From: Dipteris shenzhenensis
Taxonomy: Eukaryota > Polypodiophyta > Polypodiopsida > Gleicheniales
DNA: 64,000 bases
Reading direction: 5' to 3' (one strand)
Assembly (NCBI GenBank): GCA_047967505.1
Contig: CM106541.1
Position numbers and translations under genes: made by a program. Below are positions 10,640-20,912 of this stretch, piece by piece; position 1 is the stretch's first letter, and the number at the start of each line of letters is the position of its first letter. The notes beneath the pieces were generated by a model. The model was not told the origin of the DNA, searched no databases, and worked only from the letters and a program-made list of their open reading frames with translations.

Positions 10640-12600
10640 TGAACATTAAGGAGGGGCAACTAGTCTATCAAGGTCAGAAGATTACCATCAATGAAAGCGT
10701 GATTGAAAATGCTCTAGGAATTTGTGAGGCAGTTTGCAACCACACTTTTCCGAGAATCAGTGGAAGAGACAGGATATTCTAAACGTATACCCAAATGCTC
10801 AGATTAGAAAAGATGGTGGAGTCAAGATTTTGGGCTTGCCAACAGACCTCTAAGATGTGCTGAAGAAGACCATTCACTTCTATTCTGATATGAGAGGAAC
10901 CTGCAAGTTCTAGCATGTTCAAGCAGCAGTAGAGCAACTAAAAGGACGTGATGTATCTTTCTCAAGGGCTATCTCCAAGAGCGTGTTAACCAACCTGAAG
11001 AATTGCATGGATGGCAAATCCCAATTGTCATCTCATTCCGATGGAGTTGCAATGCACCTGATGGCATCTACCCTCAAAGGGATTTTTGAGCAATACGATA
11101 AGCAGATGTCTCAGAAGGTGACTTTTCTACAAGAGAAAGCCACCGATGTAGCAAAGGCAGTGCAACTTGAGAAAAGACTCAGGGAAGGTGCAGAAGCCAA
11201 GGTGGAGGAGGCACAAGTGAGGGCCTTGTAGCCACAAGGAAACCTGAGGCTACTACAAAATTGTTCGACATGGAAAGGCATAAAAGAGAAGAAGCAGAGA
11301 AGTGCATGAAGGAGCTCTGAGATAGGCTTGAAGAAGTGAGAAATGATGGGGACATGGTGGACAAGGAGCTAGAAAAGATGCGAAAGGATCTTGAAAATCA
11401 TAGAGTAGAAAAGGAGGGTCTTTACAAATGGCTTTGCAACATGCAGAATGCATTGAACGTTGAAAAAGACTAGATGATGGAGGAGTTGAAAAGGGAGAAT
11501 GCAAAAACTAGAAAGGTGACGTAGGAACTACGAGACAGCTTCAACGCTAGGAAGGATGGGGCAGAGAGGAGCCCGAGTGGAGAAGACAATGAGGCAGCTC
11601 CCCAGGCCATGAAGGACGCAGAGAGCAGCCACGATGGAGCAAGTTCCAGCCACCACGATGGAGCAATTATGGTGAGGGTTGTTTTTTTAAAACACTATTG
11701 GAAGTCCAAAGAGCAAGCTACAAGACCCTGCAAGAAGATCAGGATAGATGTTTGCACAAGTTGGCCGTGGATTTTGACAGTTATGAAAAGCAGTCCGTCA
11801 TCCTAAGAGATTTCCAAACTAGAGTGGAAGTCTTGGAAACGGTCCATGAAGATGTTTTTCAACAATTTATGCAGCTTTAACAGATGCTGAGGGATTCAAA
11901 TGAAGCTATTGCATAGAGTGAGCAAAATGTGGAGGAGATGAAGGACAACATCCGTAGACTTAGGATGAGGGAGGAAGGAATCAAGAAGCAACTTTTTCAT
12001 GTACAGAGCAAGACTGTGGACCGTGGTATTGATACTCACTCACAATAGTTAAATCGGATCCCTATCCTGCTATGCAAGAGGGTACAAGAAGTCTTCCATA
12101 CCCCCATCATACATGACTGTTGTATCCGATGGCCTACGTTCTACCACCTTGTTCACGTTTTTCGCTTTGGAGTGTTTGTGCATACAAAATCTAGCTGTAG
12201 AGAATGCCATTTGACATTGCCTAGGTCATGGACAGGTCATGAACAAATCAAATGTGCCTACCTACTATAGCTATCTAACGATGAGAAAGTAGATGTTGCA
12301 GCTTAATTTCCCATTTGGGCAAAAGATCTTAAAGACAAGGAGCTCAAATTGAAGAAGTCCAAGACCAAGCTTGACCGCGAGAAAAAGGATCCTAAAGGGA
12401 GGAACCAGCCCCCTTCAGGAAAGGAGCAAGAAGGGCCGAGCTTGTAACCAGGAAGCTCAAATCAAGGAAAGAGGAAGTGGCATGAAGGGAGGGGCTGGGC
12501 CCCTACAAGAAGGAATCAGCCCCATTCTAGAAAGGAGCAAGGAGGGTCGAGCCTGCAATTAGGGAGCTCCACAAGGAGTCCTTGAGATGTAATTTGAAGT
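10640..12600 (+). pseudogene. Decayed coiled-coil protein gene
   Basis: From about 10640 a plus-strand frame reads EVNIKEGQLVYQGQKITINE and goes on into a segment rich in K, E, Q and L heptads. Examples are EKATDVAKAVQLEKRLREGA (11130-11195) and later EVLETVHEDVFQQFMQ (11828-11876). The translation stays recognisable to about 12050 but is broken by at least ten stops and a frameshift near 11229. The stops include TAG at 11471, 11522, 11914 and 12046, and TAA at 11878. Most sit where CAG or CAA would restore Gln. The organisation (small globular N-terminus, long coiled coil) resembles plant proteins often carried by retroelements. I cannot name the family. The tail at 12380-12570 is a repeat of about 120 bp (GGAGCAAGGAGGGTCGAGC). 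Confidence 0.6.
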
Positions 12601-12749
12601 AAAGGAGTCTTTGATATTGTAATCTATGTAATCTATGTGTTATCTATTGAATTTTTAATATTCTCTAGAGTTTACTTGGGCGTTTACTTGGGCAATGTTT
12701 TCTCAGCTATGTGACTAGATAGTGTCCTTTGATCCATGCCAGCGCGGTG

Positions 12750-12935
12750 ATAATATGAGATGAAAGATTTTGATTTGACAAGTAATGTGAGATGAAAGAT
12801 TTTGATTAGATCACTAATGTGATACTGAAAGATTTTGATTAGTGAACTAATGTGAGACAAAAGATTTCGATTAGACTACTAATGTGAGACGAAAGGATTT
12901 GATTAGACAACTAACATGAGACTGAAGATTGAGAC
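12750..12935. repeat. 32-33 bp minisatellite, six copies
   Basis: The unit TGAAAGATTTTGATTAGACNACTAATGTGAGA repeats from about 12761, 12793, 12826, 12858, 12890 and 12923. Units diverge by a few bases. No coding content. Confidence 0.85.
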
Positions 12936-13213
12936 TTGGTGGGCTCAATGAACTCTCTCCCTATATTTAAGTGCAGTGCAGACACAACTAAGAGCCCATT
13001 ACGAAATCTAGCCCCAAACACTATACACCGATCCAAACTCTATTCACCGATCCACCTATAATGAATATATGGCATACCCAAATAACTTTGGAATGTTGTT
13101 GTTCTATCTGAAAACAATGTTGGATGGCATCCTCATCTCGGCAGAGATAGTGAATATTAATTTCCCTGGCTATTGTTTTTCCTGCTCCTTTAAGGTACGT
13201 GTCAAGCTCATGA

Positions 13214-13340
13214 TGTAGGTTTCTTTTGGCAGGACATGATAGAGGCACGAAGATGTATAGAGTGCGCTCATGATATGTAGGTTTCTTTTGGCAGGACATG
13301 ATAGAGGTGCGAAGATGTATAGAGTGCAAAGACCAGGATG
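13214..13340 (+). repeat. Tandem duplication of about 62 bp over a splice-acceptor-like site
   Basis: GTAGGTTTCTTTTGGCAGGACATGATAGAGG and the following CGAAGATGTATAGAGTGC occur twice, about 62 bp apart. Each copy contains TTTCTTTTGGCAG, a good plant 3' splice site, directly before an open frame. The duplication therefore copied an intron end and exon start. Confidence 0.75.
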
Positions 13341-13431
13341 AAGAGGACCCCCAGCAAAAGGAGGAGTTACTATGGGCGTATAACTTGGCAGAGTCAAGCA
13401 AGCAGTATGTAATCCGAGTGTGTGAAGAGGT
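13293..13431 (+). pseudogene. Possible exon, split from its continuation by Copia-1
   Basis: After TTTCTTTTGGCAG an open frame reads DMIEVRRCIECKDQDEEDPQ and runs uninterrupted to VCEEV, exactly where the Copia-1 LTR starts. Beyond the second LTR (17768 on) a charged, helix-like frame resumes (KSAIVQQTSLKSWEMLT, then DKIVGSLEF and KMLSKILQTFLRLVDILMEL with frame changes). This suggests an exon interrupted by the insertion. The protein is not recognised; it may belong to the coiled-coil gene upstream. Confidence 0.4.
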
Positions 13432-13981
13432 TGTTAGATATGCTCAATGCCCCACCCTCCTAGTAACCAGCAGTGGTCCAAGGTGCTCAAGTTGTAAGGC
13501 CCCCATATGAGGAGAAGCCATATGTGAGCCCGAGACACTGGATGGATCCTGACTTGCATGTCAAATGAGGTCTATCAATGAGATTGTTGATGGTAGAAAG
13601 GTGATTGTGTGGGAGCCCTTTATTCTCGCTGGGGTCGATATAGGGAATATTCCTTGAATATTCATGGATGACTAGTCGGTTCCACCGACTACGTTGATCC
13701 GACTACCACCCTCATAGCTATAAAGAGGCAACCTTCCTAGTCCATTGTATCATATCAGTTCAGATCAGATGAGATCTTCCAACAAAGATCTTCCAGCTAG
13801 TAGCTCTTCACCTTGTATCTGTCTAGATCTCCATCTAAGCTCCACTGTGGGAGTGCATGGGTGGATAGAGCCATCATCTGTACTACATTAGTATTGAAGG
13901 AAAATTTTGTTTCTCTCCAATTTGTTGTGTACTCTTTATTCTTTGTTCAGTTTCTATTCCGTTGCGCCGTGTAATTTAACA
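13432..13981 (+). repeat. Copia-1 5' LTR (550 bp)
   Basis: Starts TGTTAGATATGC and ends TAATTTAACA. A CTATAAAGAGG TATA box lies near 13718, with the R/U5 region after it. It carries a single copy of the CTAGTCGGTTCCACCGACTA unit that is expanded in the partner LTR. Confidence 0.88.
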
Positions 13982-13993
13982 TGGTATCAGAGC
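13982..13993 (+). other. Copia-1 primer-binding site
   Basis: TGGTATCAGAGC directly follows the LTR CA end. It matches the 3' end of plant initiator tRNA-Met, the usual copia primer. Confidence 0.9.
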
Positions 13994-14055
13994 CCAGGCG
14001 GCTCTAAGGATTGAAGAGTAGAAGAGAGGCGAGGGCTTCAACAGCATACAGAGTG

Positions 14056-14440
14056 ATGGTAACAAGAAGCGGCTCAAGTTCAGTAGCTGCACCAACAATC
14101 TAGGCATTGAGGATTCACCCACCAGCCTTCACTGAAGGCACGCTAGATGGTACGAACTAGACTTTGTGGAAGTTTAAAATTACTATTATTCTGGATTCGT
14201 ATGAGCTTCTGGAGATAGTACTGGGGACTGGCCCAGAACCACAAGGAACCCTTGACCCAACAAATTCAAGGGGTACGATATCTTCTAATTCTGACCTCCT
14301 ATGAGCTTGGAAATGCAAGAACGCAGATGCTCTGTGTGCCCTAGTTACAAGTACTACTAATAGTGTTGACCTTGATTCAGACCTTGATTCAGCATACATC
14401 TAAGGTAATTGTGGCCTAGAACATATTGAAGAATCAGTAT
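14056..14440 (+). pseudogene. Copia-1 gag N-terminal remnant
   Basis: The ATG at 14056 opens a frame reading MVTRSGSSSVAAPT, then LDGTN-stop-TLWKFKITIILDSYELL, which corresponds to the N-terminal copia gag core (LxGxNYxxWKxK, then xYxLWxxV). It continues to WKCKNADALCALV, matching the conserved Ala-Asp-Ala block of UBN2-type gags. Stops interrupt it several times. After about 14440 the sequence jumps straight to the integrase zinc-binding region, so the rest of gag, the zinc knuckle and the protease are missing. Confidence 0.65.
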
Positions 14441-14469
14441 GAGTCACTTACCTACAGTAGCAGAAATCA

Positions 14470-15199
14470 AAGAACCGTGTGAAGCTTGCATGATGGGCAA
14501 CAGAGAAAGGCATTCCCGCAAGAAAGCAAGAATAAAACAAACAATCCTCTAGAGTTGGTGCATGTTGACTTGTGCGGTAAGATGCCTACATAGGCCTTGG
14601 GGGGATCTTCCTGTTTTTTATTGATTGTTGATGACTACAATAGGAAGATGTAGGTGTACTTTTTTGCAAAAAGGCTCAAGCTTTTGGTAAATTGAAAGAA
14701 TGGCTACAGCTTGTTGAAAATGAAACAGGGAGAAAAGTGAAGAAAATCAGATCGGATGGTGGTGGTGAGTTTGTTTCTACAGAGTTTGGAGATTTTTGTA
14801 AGAGCAAAGGGATCAAGCGACAAATGATGACACCATATACACCTCAATAAAATTCGGTTGTTGAATGCCGAATGTGGACCACCGTGGAGATGGGGAGGTG
14901 TATGTTGAAAGGTGCTAGCCAAAGAAAGGTGCTGGCCAAAGAAAGGTGCTGGACTGCCAAACTACTTTTGGCCTGAGGTTGTCAATATTGTGGTCTACAT
15001 CCTTAATCACAGCTATACAAAGGCACTCAAAGGTAAAACACCACATGAGGCCTATAGTGGTAAGAAGCCATCTGTCTCCCACTTCAGAACGTTTAGGTGT
15101 GAATGCTATGCACATGTACCAAACAAAGAGAGAAACAAGCTACAACCAAAAAGCACCAAATGTATCTTCTTAGGCTATTGTGATGAGAAGAAAGCCTAA
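14470..15199 (+). pseudogene. Copia-1 integrase
   Basis: Recognisable blocks in order: the CEACMMGNRERHS zinc-finger end, LELVHVDLCGKMPT (first catalytic Asp), VDDYNRKM, KIRSDGGGEFVSTEF (second catalytic Asp), YTPQ-stop-NSVVECR (Glu kept within VECR), then NYFWPEVVNIVVYILNHSYT and CIFLGYCDEKKA. The TAA at 14848-14850 replaces the expected Gln. Two or three copies of a 17-bp unit (GGTGCTGGCCAAAGAAA, 14910-14950) shift the frame inside the domain. The last stop, at 15197, ends the block. Confidence 0.85.
14912..14952 (+). repeat. 17-bp slippage repeat inside integrase
   Basis: AAAGGTGCTAGCCAAAG is followed by near-identical copies and then by the normal sequence GGTGCTGGACTGCC. Two extra 17-bp units add 34 bp, which is not a multiple of three and disrupts the frame. 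Confidence 0.8.
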
Positions 15200-15202
15200 A
15201 AG

Positions 15203-15700
15203 TTGTATGACCAAGAGGCAAACAAGATCATAGCGAGCCACGATGTGCTGTTTTGGGAGCAGCCACATGCAGTGGAGGTAGAGAAGAGCTCTTCCACTTT
15301 ATCATCAAGCAAAGAGGTAATTCACTATGGCCCTGTCCCAAGAGCTATAAAGGAGGAGGAAATATCAGATGATGAAGGTATAAGTCACCAACTTGTTGTT
15401 ACACCATCGGAAAAGCCATTGCCGCAATGGGTAAGGTAGCTCTACAACCATGATGACCAAATGCCTATGTCTATTGAGTAGCATGCAGATGGACCAAGCC
15501 AGTCTCAAAGATTCGAGGAGCAAAGGAGGGCTTCTGCTCACATAGTCAATATGGCCTTAATGGCTGAGATTATTGTAGAAGTAAAGGAGCCTGTGAGTTT
15601 GGAGGAAGCACTTGCAGACTGAGATTGGAAAAACACTATGCAAGTAGAATATGACAGCGTCATGTAGAATGAAACTTGGGAGCTAGTAGATCGACCACCT
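15203..15700 (+). pseudogene. Copia-1 integrase-RT linker
   Basis: An open frame at 15203-15439 reads LYDQEANKIIASHDVLFWEQ, the end of the copia integrase core, then an acidic linker (EEEISDDEGISHQ) ending WVR-stop with TAG at 15437. After that, SVM[16 protein letters not shown] (TAG at 15665) marks the start of the RT region. Both TAG codons lie where Gln is expected. Confidence 0.7.
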
Positions 15701-16492
15701 AACAGAAAGGTTATTAGCACCAAGTGGGTTTGGAAGGTAAAGTACAAGGCCAATGGGACTTTGGAAAAGTACAAAGCCAAATTGGTTGCACAAGGACTTT
15801 CACAAGTTGAAGGATTTGATTTTCATGAGTCTTTCACTCCGACTGCCAGAATGACCACTATTCGCATAGTACTATCAGTGGCTGCTCATAAAAAGTGGCC
15901 AGTTTATCAAATGGACGTTAAATCAGCATTCTTGAATGGTGACCTCAAGGAGGAGGTGTACGTGGCTCAGCCACCAGGGTTTGAGGCCCCCCATTCTGAG
16001 AACAAGGTATGTAAGCTCAAGAAGGCTTTGTACGGGCTGAAACAGGGCCCAAGAGCATGGTACCAATGGATAGACAAATTTTTTCATAAATTAAACTTCA
16101 AAAGATGTGCCTCAGATGCTAACTTGTATGTGTACAGGAAAGGTGGAAAATTTGCTATTATTGTTCTATATGTGGATGATCTCCTTATTACAGGTGACTA
16201 TGAAGACATGATCCAGCAGACAAGAAAGGCATTGAGGACTGAGTTTGAGATCATAGACTTAGGCTTGATGCACTACTGTTTGGGGACTAAAGTCTGGCAA
16301 GAGCCAGGCAACATCTTCATCTCTCAGCAAAAATATGCAAGGGAGATCTTGAAGGCATTTGGTATGTCCAAGTGCAAGGGGATAGCTACACCTATGGAGG
16401 TAAATGCAAGGTTGTCTATGGAGGATGCCTCACCACCAGCAGACATCGGCGGGTACAGGAAGTTGGTCGGTAGTCTCATCTATCTGTGCAAC
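15690..16492 (+). pseudogene. Copia-1 reverse transcriptase
   Basis: RVT_2-type reverse transcriptase copying element RNA in virus-like particles. Blocks seen: GTKWVxKxK-like start, [18 protein letters not shown] (15770-15825), [44 protein letters not shown], and the active site [15 protein letters not shown] (YVDD at 16169-16180). Open from 15761 to 16525 in one frame. It runs out of frame near 16492, where one C appears to be missing (ACCGACCGG), and the RNase H part continues in the next frame. Confidence 0.88.
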
Positions 16493-17109
16493 ACCGACCG
16501 GACATCAATTTTGTTGTTGTCGTTTTGAGTAGGTTCTCCAATAAGCCTCGGGAGAATCATTGGAATGCAAGGATGTGGGTGCTCAGGTATGTGAAGGGCA
16601 CTCTTGATTATGGCATCACCTATGATACGGGCACTTCCTTGGCTAGACGTAGTGACTTAGATTGGGCTAGAGATGTTGATTCCAGGAAATCAGTTTCTAG
16701 AGATTGTTTCTCTTTAGCTTCAGGTATCTTCTCTTGGATCAGTAAGAAACAACCAACATTGGTATTGTCTTCTACTAAGGCTGAGTACAAGGTAGCATGT
16801 TTTGCTGCTTGTGAAGCAGTGTGGCTGAGGAGGACCTTATGGCACATGGGAGTGCAAGAGGATGAGGCAACTATGCTGAGGTGCGACAATCAAAGTTGCA
16901 TGGCCATTGCTATAAGTCCAGTGTTTCATGCGTGCACAAAACATATAGATATTCAGTATCACTATGTGCATGATTTGATCGAGGATGGGACAGTGGAATT
17001 GGTCCACTATCCAACAAAGCAAAATGGAGCAAATATCTTCACCAAAGCGCTCGGGAAGGATCAGCTTCAGGCTCATCGTCAGAGACTCGACATTGGGCCG
17101 AGAAGGTAG
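16486..17109 (+). pseudogene. Copia-1 RNase H
   Basis: An open frame of 207 codons overlaps the RT end. It reads [80 protein letters not shown] and KHIDIQYHYVHDLIEDGTVE. These are the Copia RNase H landmarks (SDxDWAGD, SSTEAEY, HI-x5-H). Several normally invariant residues are changed (WAGD to WARD, TEAEY to TKAEY), each a G-to-A type change, so it is probably inactive. It ends with TAG at 17107. Confidence 0.85.
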
Positions 17110-17127
17110 TTCACCTATAGGTGGACA

Positions 17128-17138
17128 TTGAGGGGGGG
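17128..17138 (+). other. Copia-1 polypurine tract
   Basis: TTGAGGGGGGG lies directly before the right LTR, where plus-strand DNA synthesis is primed. Confidence 0.8.
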
Positions 17139-17767
17139 TGTTAGATATGCTCAATGCCCCACCCTCCTGGTAACCAGCAGTGGTCCAAGGTGCTCAAATT
17201 GTAATGCCCCATATGAGGAGAAGCCATGTGTGAGCCCAGGACACTAGATGGATCCTGACTTGCATGTCAGATGAGGTCTATCAATGAGACCGTTGATGGT
17301 AGAAAGGTGATTGTGTGGGAGCCCCTTATTCTTGTTGGGACCAGCATAGGAAATATTCCCTAAATATTCCATGGATAACTAGTCGGTTCCACTGACTAGG
17401 TTGATTGGTCGGCTCCACCGACTAGGTTGACTGGTCAACTCCACTAACTAGGTTGACTGGTCGGTTCCACCAATTATGTTGATCCGACTACCGCCCTCAT
17501 AGCTATAAAGAGGAAACCTCCCCAGTCCAGTGTATCAGATCAGTTCAGATCAAATCAGATCTTCCAGCACAGATCTTCTAGCTAGTAGCTCTTCACCTAG
17601 TGATTGTCTAGATCGCCATCTAAGCTCCACTATGGGAGCACACAGATGGATGGAGCCATCATCTGTACTACATCAGTATTGAAGGAAAATTTTGTTCCTC
17701 TCCATTTTGTTGTGTACTCTCTATTATTTGTTCAGTTTTCTGTTCCGTTGTGCTATGTAATTTAACA
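17139..17767 (+). repeat. Copia-1 3' LTR (629 bp) with 26-bp unit expanded
   Basis: Homologous to the left LTR throughout, with the same TG/CA ends and TATA box. It is 79 bp longer because the CTAGTCGGTTCCACYGACTAGGTTGA unit is present four times (17379-17483) against one copy in the left LTR. Confidence 0.88.
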
Positions 17768-18029
17768 AAAGTCTGCCATTGTGCAGCAGACTAGCCTCAA
17801 GAGCTGGGAGATGCTTACCATAGAGAGATTGATAAGATAGTTGGGAGTCTGGAATTTTCTTGAAAAAGCAAAATGTTATCAAAAATCTTGCAAACATTTC
17901 TTAGACTTGTGGATATTCTCATGGAGCTCGTAATACCTCATTTTGTATCGACCTACTTCCATGTTAGTACTTGAATGTTTTAAGTAGCCTGATGGTTGAA
18001 ATAAGATGGTTAACAATAACCAGTCTAAA
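17768..18029. other. Possible continuation of the split exon, then intergenic
   Basis: 17768-17990 contains helix-like coding segments in two frames (see the exon at 13293). The rest holds nothing recognised. Confidence 0.35.
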
Positions 18030-18540
18030 AGGCACTAGCACTGTGTAATAAATTTTAGGATAGCACGGTAGTAGTGTAGGGATAGCATGGCAGTAGTACA
18101 AGATTAAGTTATCACCAGCGCGGTGGTTTGCTTCTATTATTACAAGATGAATGGATTTGTAGGATGTGTGGATTCGTTAGGAGAAACCAGCACAATGGTT
18201 GTTGTGACATACTAAAAGCAAGCATGGGATGAAATCTAACGGCAGTTAACAAAATGATAAACAGTTTAAAGGGCATTGTTTAAGTATAGCACTATGCAAC
18301 AAATTTTAGGATAGCACGGCAATAGTGTAGGTATAGCATAGTAGTAGTGTAGGATTAGTGCTGCAGGATAAGTTATCGCCAATGCGGTGGTTGGTTTGCA
18401 TTAGGATATTCACAGCCACTAGCATGGTGGTTTGCTTCTATTATTACAAGATGAATGGATTTGTAGGATGTGTGGATTCATTATGGCAAACTAGCATAGT
18501 GGTGGTTGGCATATACTAAAAACAAGCATGGGATTTACCC
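18030..18540. repeat. Direct duplication of 252-303 bp with internal short repeats
   Basis: AATAAATTTTAGGATAGCACGG and TTGCTTCTATTATTACAAGATGAATGGATTTG occur in both halves (first near 18048 and 18127, again near 18300 and 18430). Offsets of 252 and 303 bp show that copy 2 carries an extra block of about 51 bp. Within each half, ATAGCACGGYARTAGTGTAGG is repeated. CACTATGCAAC at about 18286 might be a CACTA-type left end for the element to the right, but this is tentative. Confidence 0.7.
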
Positions 18541-18698
18541 TTTGGAATTTACAAAAACAATTTAATAAAACCAGCACGGTGGTTGTTTGGGATATACTAA
18601 AAAGAAGCAATCTCAAATACAAATTTCATTTTGTAGGACAAGTGCACATATTGTTTCCTTGCAATGAGACTACATACATTTTCTTAGTACTATCTCAG

Positions 18699-20157
18699 TC
18701 ATCCTCGTCCACCGCTCCAAGACTCCCCAAGATGTGCTCATGTGTGTCTTAATCCAATTTGAAGACACTCTTGCCCTTCTTTTGTTGTGACACAAGTTGC
18801 ATCTGAAACTTAATAGCTCTTACTAGATGAGAGTACACACATGTTTGTGGACTCTTATGTAGCAATTCGTAAGTGCAGCCTCTCTTGGATGTTTTTTTGT
18901 ACCAAAAAGCTCTAACTACTACATCCCACTTCTCATAAGTTGTTCCCTAATTATCCTTAAATGTTTCCTCAACCTTGTACTTAGGTTTTGTGCACTGCAA
19001 TAGAAAGTATGGGTCATCTTCCTCGTTCTCCCCAAAATTTGCAACAACTGCAAAGTTATCCCCCTCTTCAAGACAGTCAGTGAGGTCATCGAAACTCTCC
19101 CCAAACTGTGGCAATTCATTTGTCTCTCCGTTGTTTGTCACTCCATCTGAATGTACTAGAGGGAAAACTTGAACTCGATCCCATGTCTTCACAGTTGCAA
19201 TGTTCTCACAATCGTCATGATCCCCTATGATGTACGCACTGCAGAAAATGAAACAAGTAAACTATCCCAAAGCTCAATCACAAACAACCATCGAGCTAGT
19301 TTAGGCACCATTGACCTATGTTATAGCATGTGTATGATGTGCTTCTCAAACACCTTGCATCCCGTCCACTTCTTACAGAGGTCCTTTCTATTTGGAGAAA
19401 CTCTCGTATTTTCATGCCAAAACGTCGTCACTATGGCAATGACTTCCACACTTAGGTTGTCTCTCCTTTTCTTGCGTTCAATTGAAGTCCATAGACTTCT
19501 CGAATCAAGATGATCATGTATTGCTTCTACTCTACATTCAACCACAAGAGCCACATTGGTCCTTTTGATTGACAACATCTTCAACATTGTGTGCCCAAGC
19601 CAATTCTCCTTTGTTTCAGAGACACCAACATAGCGAATATCACCCTCTTTGCAGCTAATTGATCTAAGCTGTGCACTCCTTTCACTTTCCCTAGGCCATT
19701 TCTCAAGTTGGAGAGCATTGCCTCTCGGGCGTGCATCTCCCGAGGTGTTGGTAGGATTGTTACTCTATGAACTTTAGAGTGCATGCTAAAGCTTGTGAAG
19801 ACTTGAGACTGGTAATCACCTGAATGGCCTGATATTGCTGCCTCGAATGCTCCCACCAATCATGACCCCACAGCTATGTACTTCACTTCGATGGAAATGA
19901 TCGAATGCATGTATCTGAAACCGCTTCTTGTTACTGCTCTACAAGGAGTCTTCTTTCTTTTCATTGTTTCTCCCTTTGAAGATGTTGCAAAAGTGTCTTT
20001 CGTTGGCCGATTCGAAATCGTACCAATGCTTTCCTAGACCCGCACTCTGTTCCTTGTGCCTTGACCTGGCTTTTTGGCTTTCCTGTCTCGCAGCATCTTT
20101 TTGCTTCTCTTGCAAGCCATGGCGAGCTACATGTCGCCATTGATGCCATGGCCACAA
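18699..20157 (-). pseudogene. Unrecognised transposon-like gene with introns, copy A
   Basis: Minus-strand gene decayed by stops and frameshifts. The N-terminal part (20157-19940, MWPWHQWRHVARHGLQEKQ) is basic. A middle part (19859-19581) includes HSKVHRVTILPTPREMHARE and AAKRVIFAMLVS. A further part (19587-19321) includes TTFWHENTRVSPNRKDLCKK. A clear 3' splice site (TTTCATTTTCTGCAG on the minus strand, near 19240) precedes a C-terminal exon reading SAYIIGDHDDCENIATVKTW, then EEDDPYFLLQC, KYKVEETFKDN-stop-GTTYEKWD and AFWYKKTSKRGCTYELLHKS. It ends in an acidic GAVDEDD and TGA at 18699-18701. The internal TAG stands where Trp is expected. I recall similar proteins from early-diverging land plants in a transposon context but cannot name the family. 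Function unknown. Confidence 0.55.
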
Positions 20158-20912
20158 TTAGTCCAGAATAGACCCAAAGAAGCTAGCTGGTGAGGCAAGT
20201 AAAGAATAGAAGACAACTTACCTGAAAGAAGACAATGGCAAACCAAAGTCTACGCAAGGTCACGTCGAGGTGTGTGTGGGTTGCAAGGCATTTGCAAGGC
20301 GGGGGCAAGTTGCAAGTACTTAATCTTCCAAGATTTAATGGGCAGGAGGTGTGAAAATTTGAAATTTTTGGGAGTAGAAAAATTTTAGCCGCTGGTTTTC
20401 CCCCCTCCGGTGATACATGTCAATAGACTTGGACATCCCAAATAAGTGCAATGTGGCCTAAAATGCTTCAAAAGACAAATAGGCCAAAGGGCATGCTATC
20501 AGGTTTGATGTTGTGTATTATTAAATACAATCACCTTTGGCATGCTTATGAGCCATATAGCAAGCAACTGCATGGAAAAAGAAACAATTCAAAATTGTAA
20601 ATAGTGTTGGATTTATTAAAATATCTTTGCACATGCACAGATTGCACTTTTCCAACTTCTTCCATTTTAGAGTGAATCTAGATACCAAAACTATCAATGT
20701 TTTAATACCACCATGCACTAGTCCCAATAGATTGGATTCCAAATTTTCAATCTCTTTTGGTTTTCAACAAATCAAAAAAAAGTTATGGAGTGTGCCCTCA
20801 AATGGGTATGCATCACTTTAGCACAACGTTGAAGGCCTATTAACCCATGCATAATGATCTCATTTAGGTGTGTGTTTGGGTTTAGGATAAGATCACATAG
20901 TGTACTTTACTT
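20100..20912 (-). mobile_element. Transposon 5' end, copy A (inverted copy at 43413-44225)
   Basis: This stretch is the reverse complement of 43413-44225 over about 800 bp. It contains the start of the gene at 18699-20157 plus its upstream region. Homology begins on the minus strand at AAAGTACACTATGTG (about 20912) and stops there in both copies, marking an element end. The terminus CACTATGTG is reminiscent of CACTA transposons, but the gene is not a recognisable CACTA transposase. Immediately right of it the satellite array starts. Confidence 0.65.

Larger units (their letters stand above)
13432..17767 (+). mobile_element. Copia-1: LTR retrotransposon with both LTRs
   Basis: It is bounded by two LTRs (TGTTAGATATGC ... 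TTTAACA). A tRNA-Met primer site follows the left LTR and a polypurine tract precedes the right one. Gene order is gag, integrase, reverse transcriptase, RNase H, as in Ty1/copia. It is about 4.3 kb long. Flanking pentamers GAGGT and AAAGT differ by two G-to-A changes and may be the decayed target-site duplication. The gag C-terminus, zinc knuckle and protease are deleted near 14440, and there are several stops and frameshifts. The LTRs differ at roughly a tenth of positions by eye, so the insertion is old. Confidence 0.9.
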
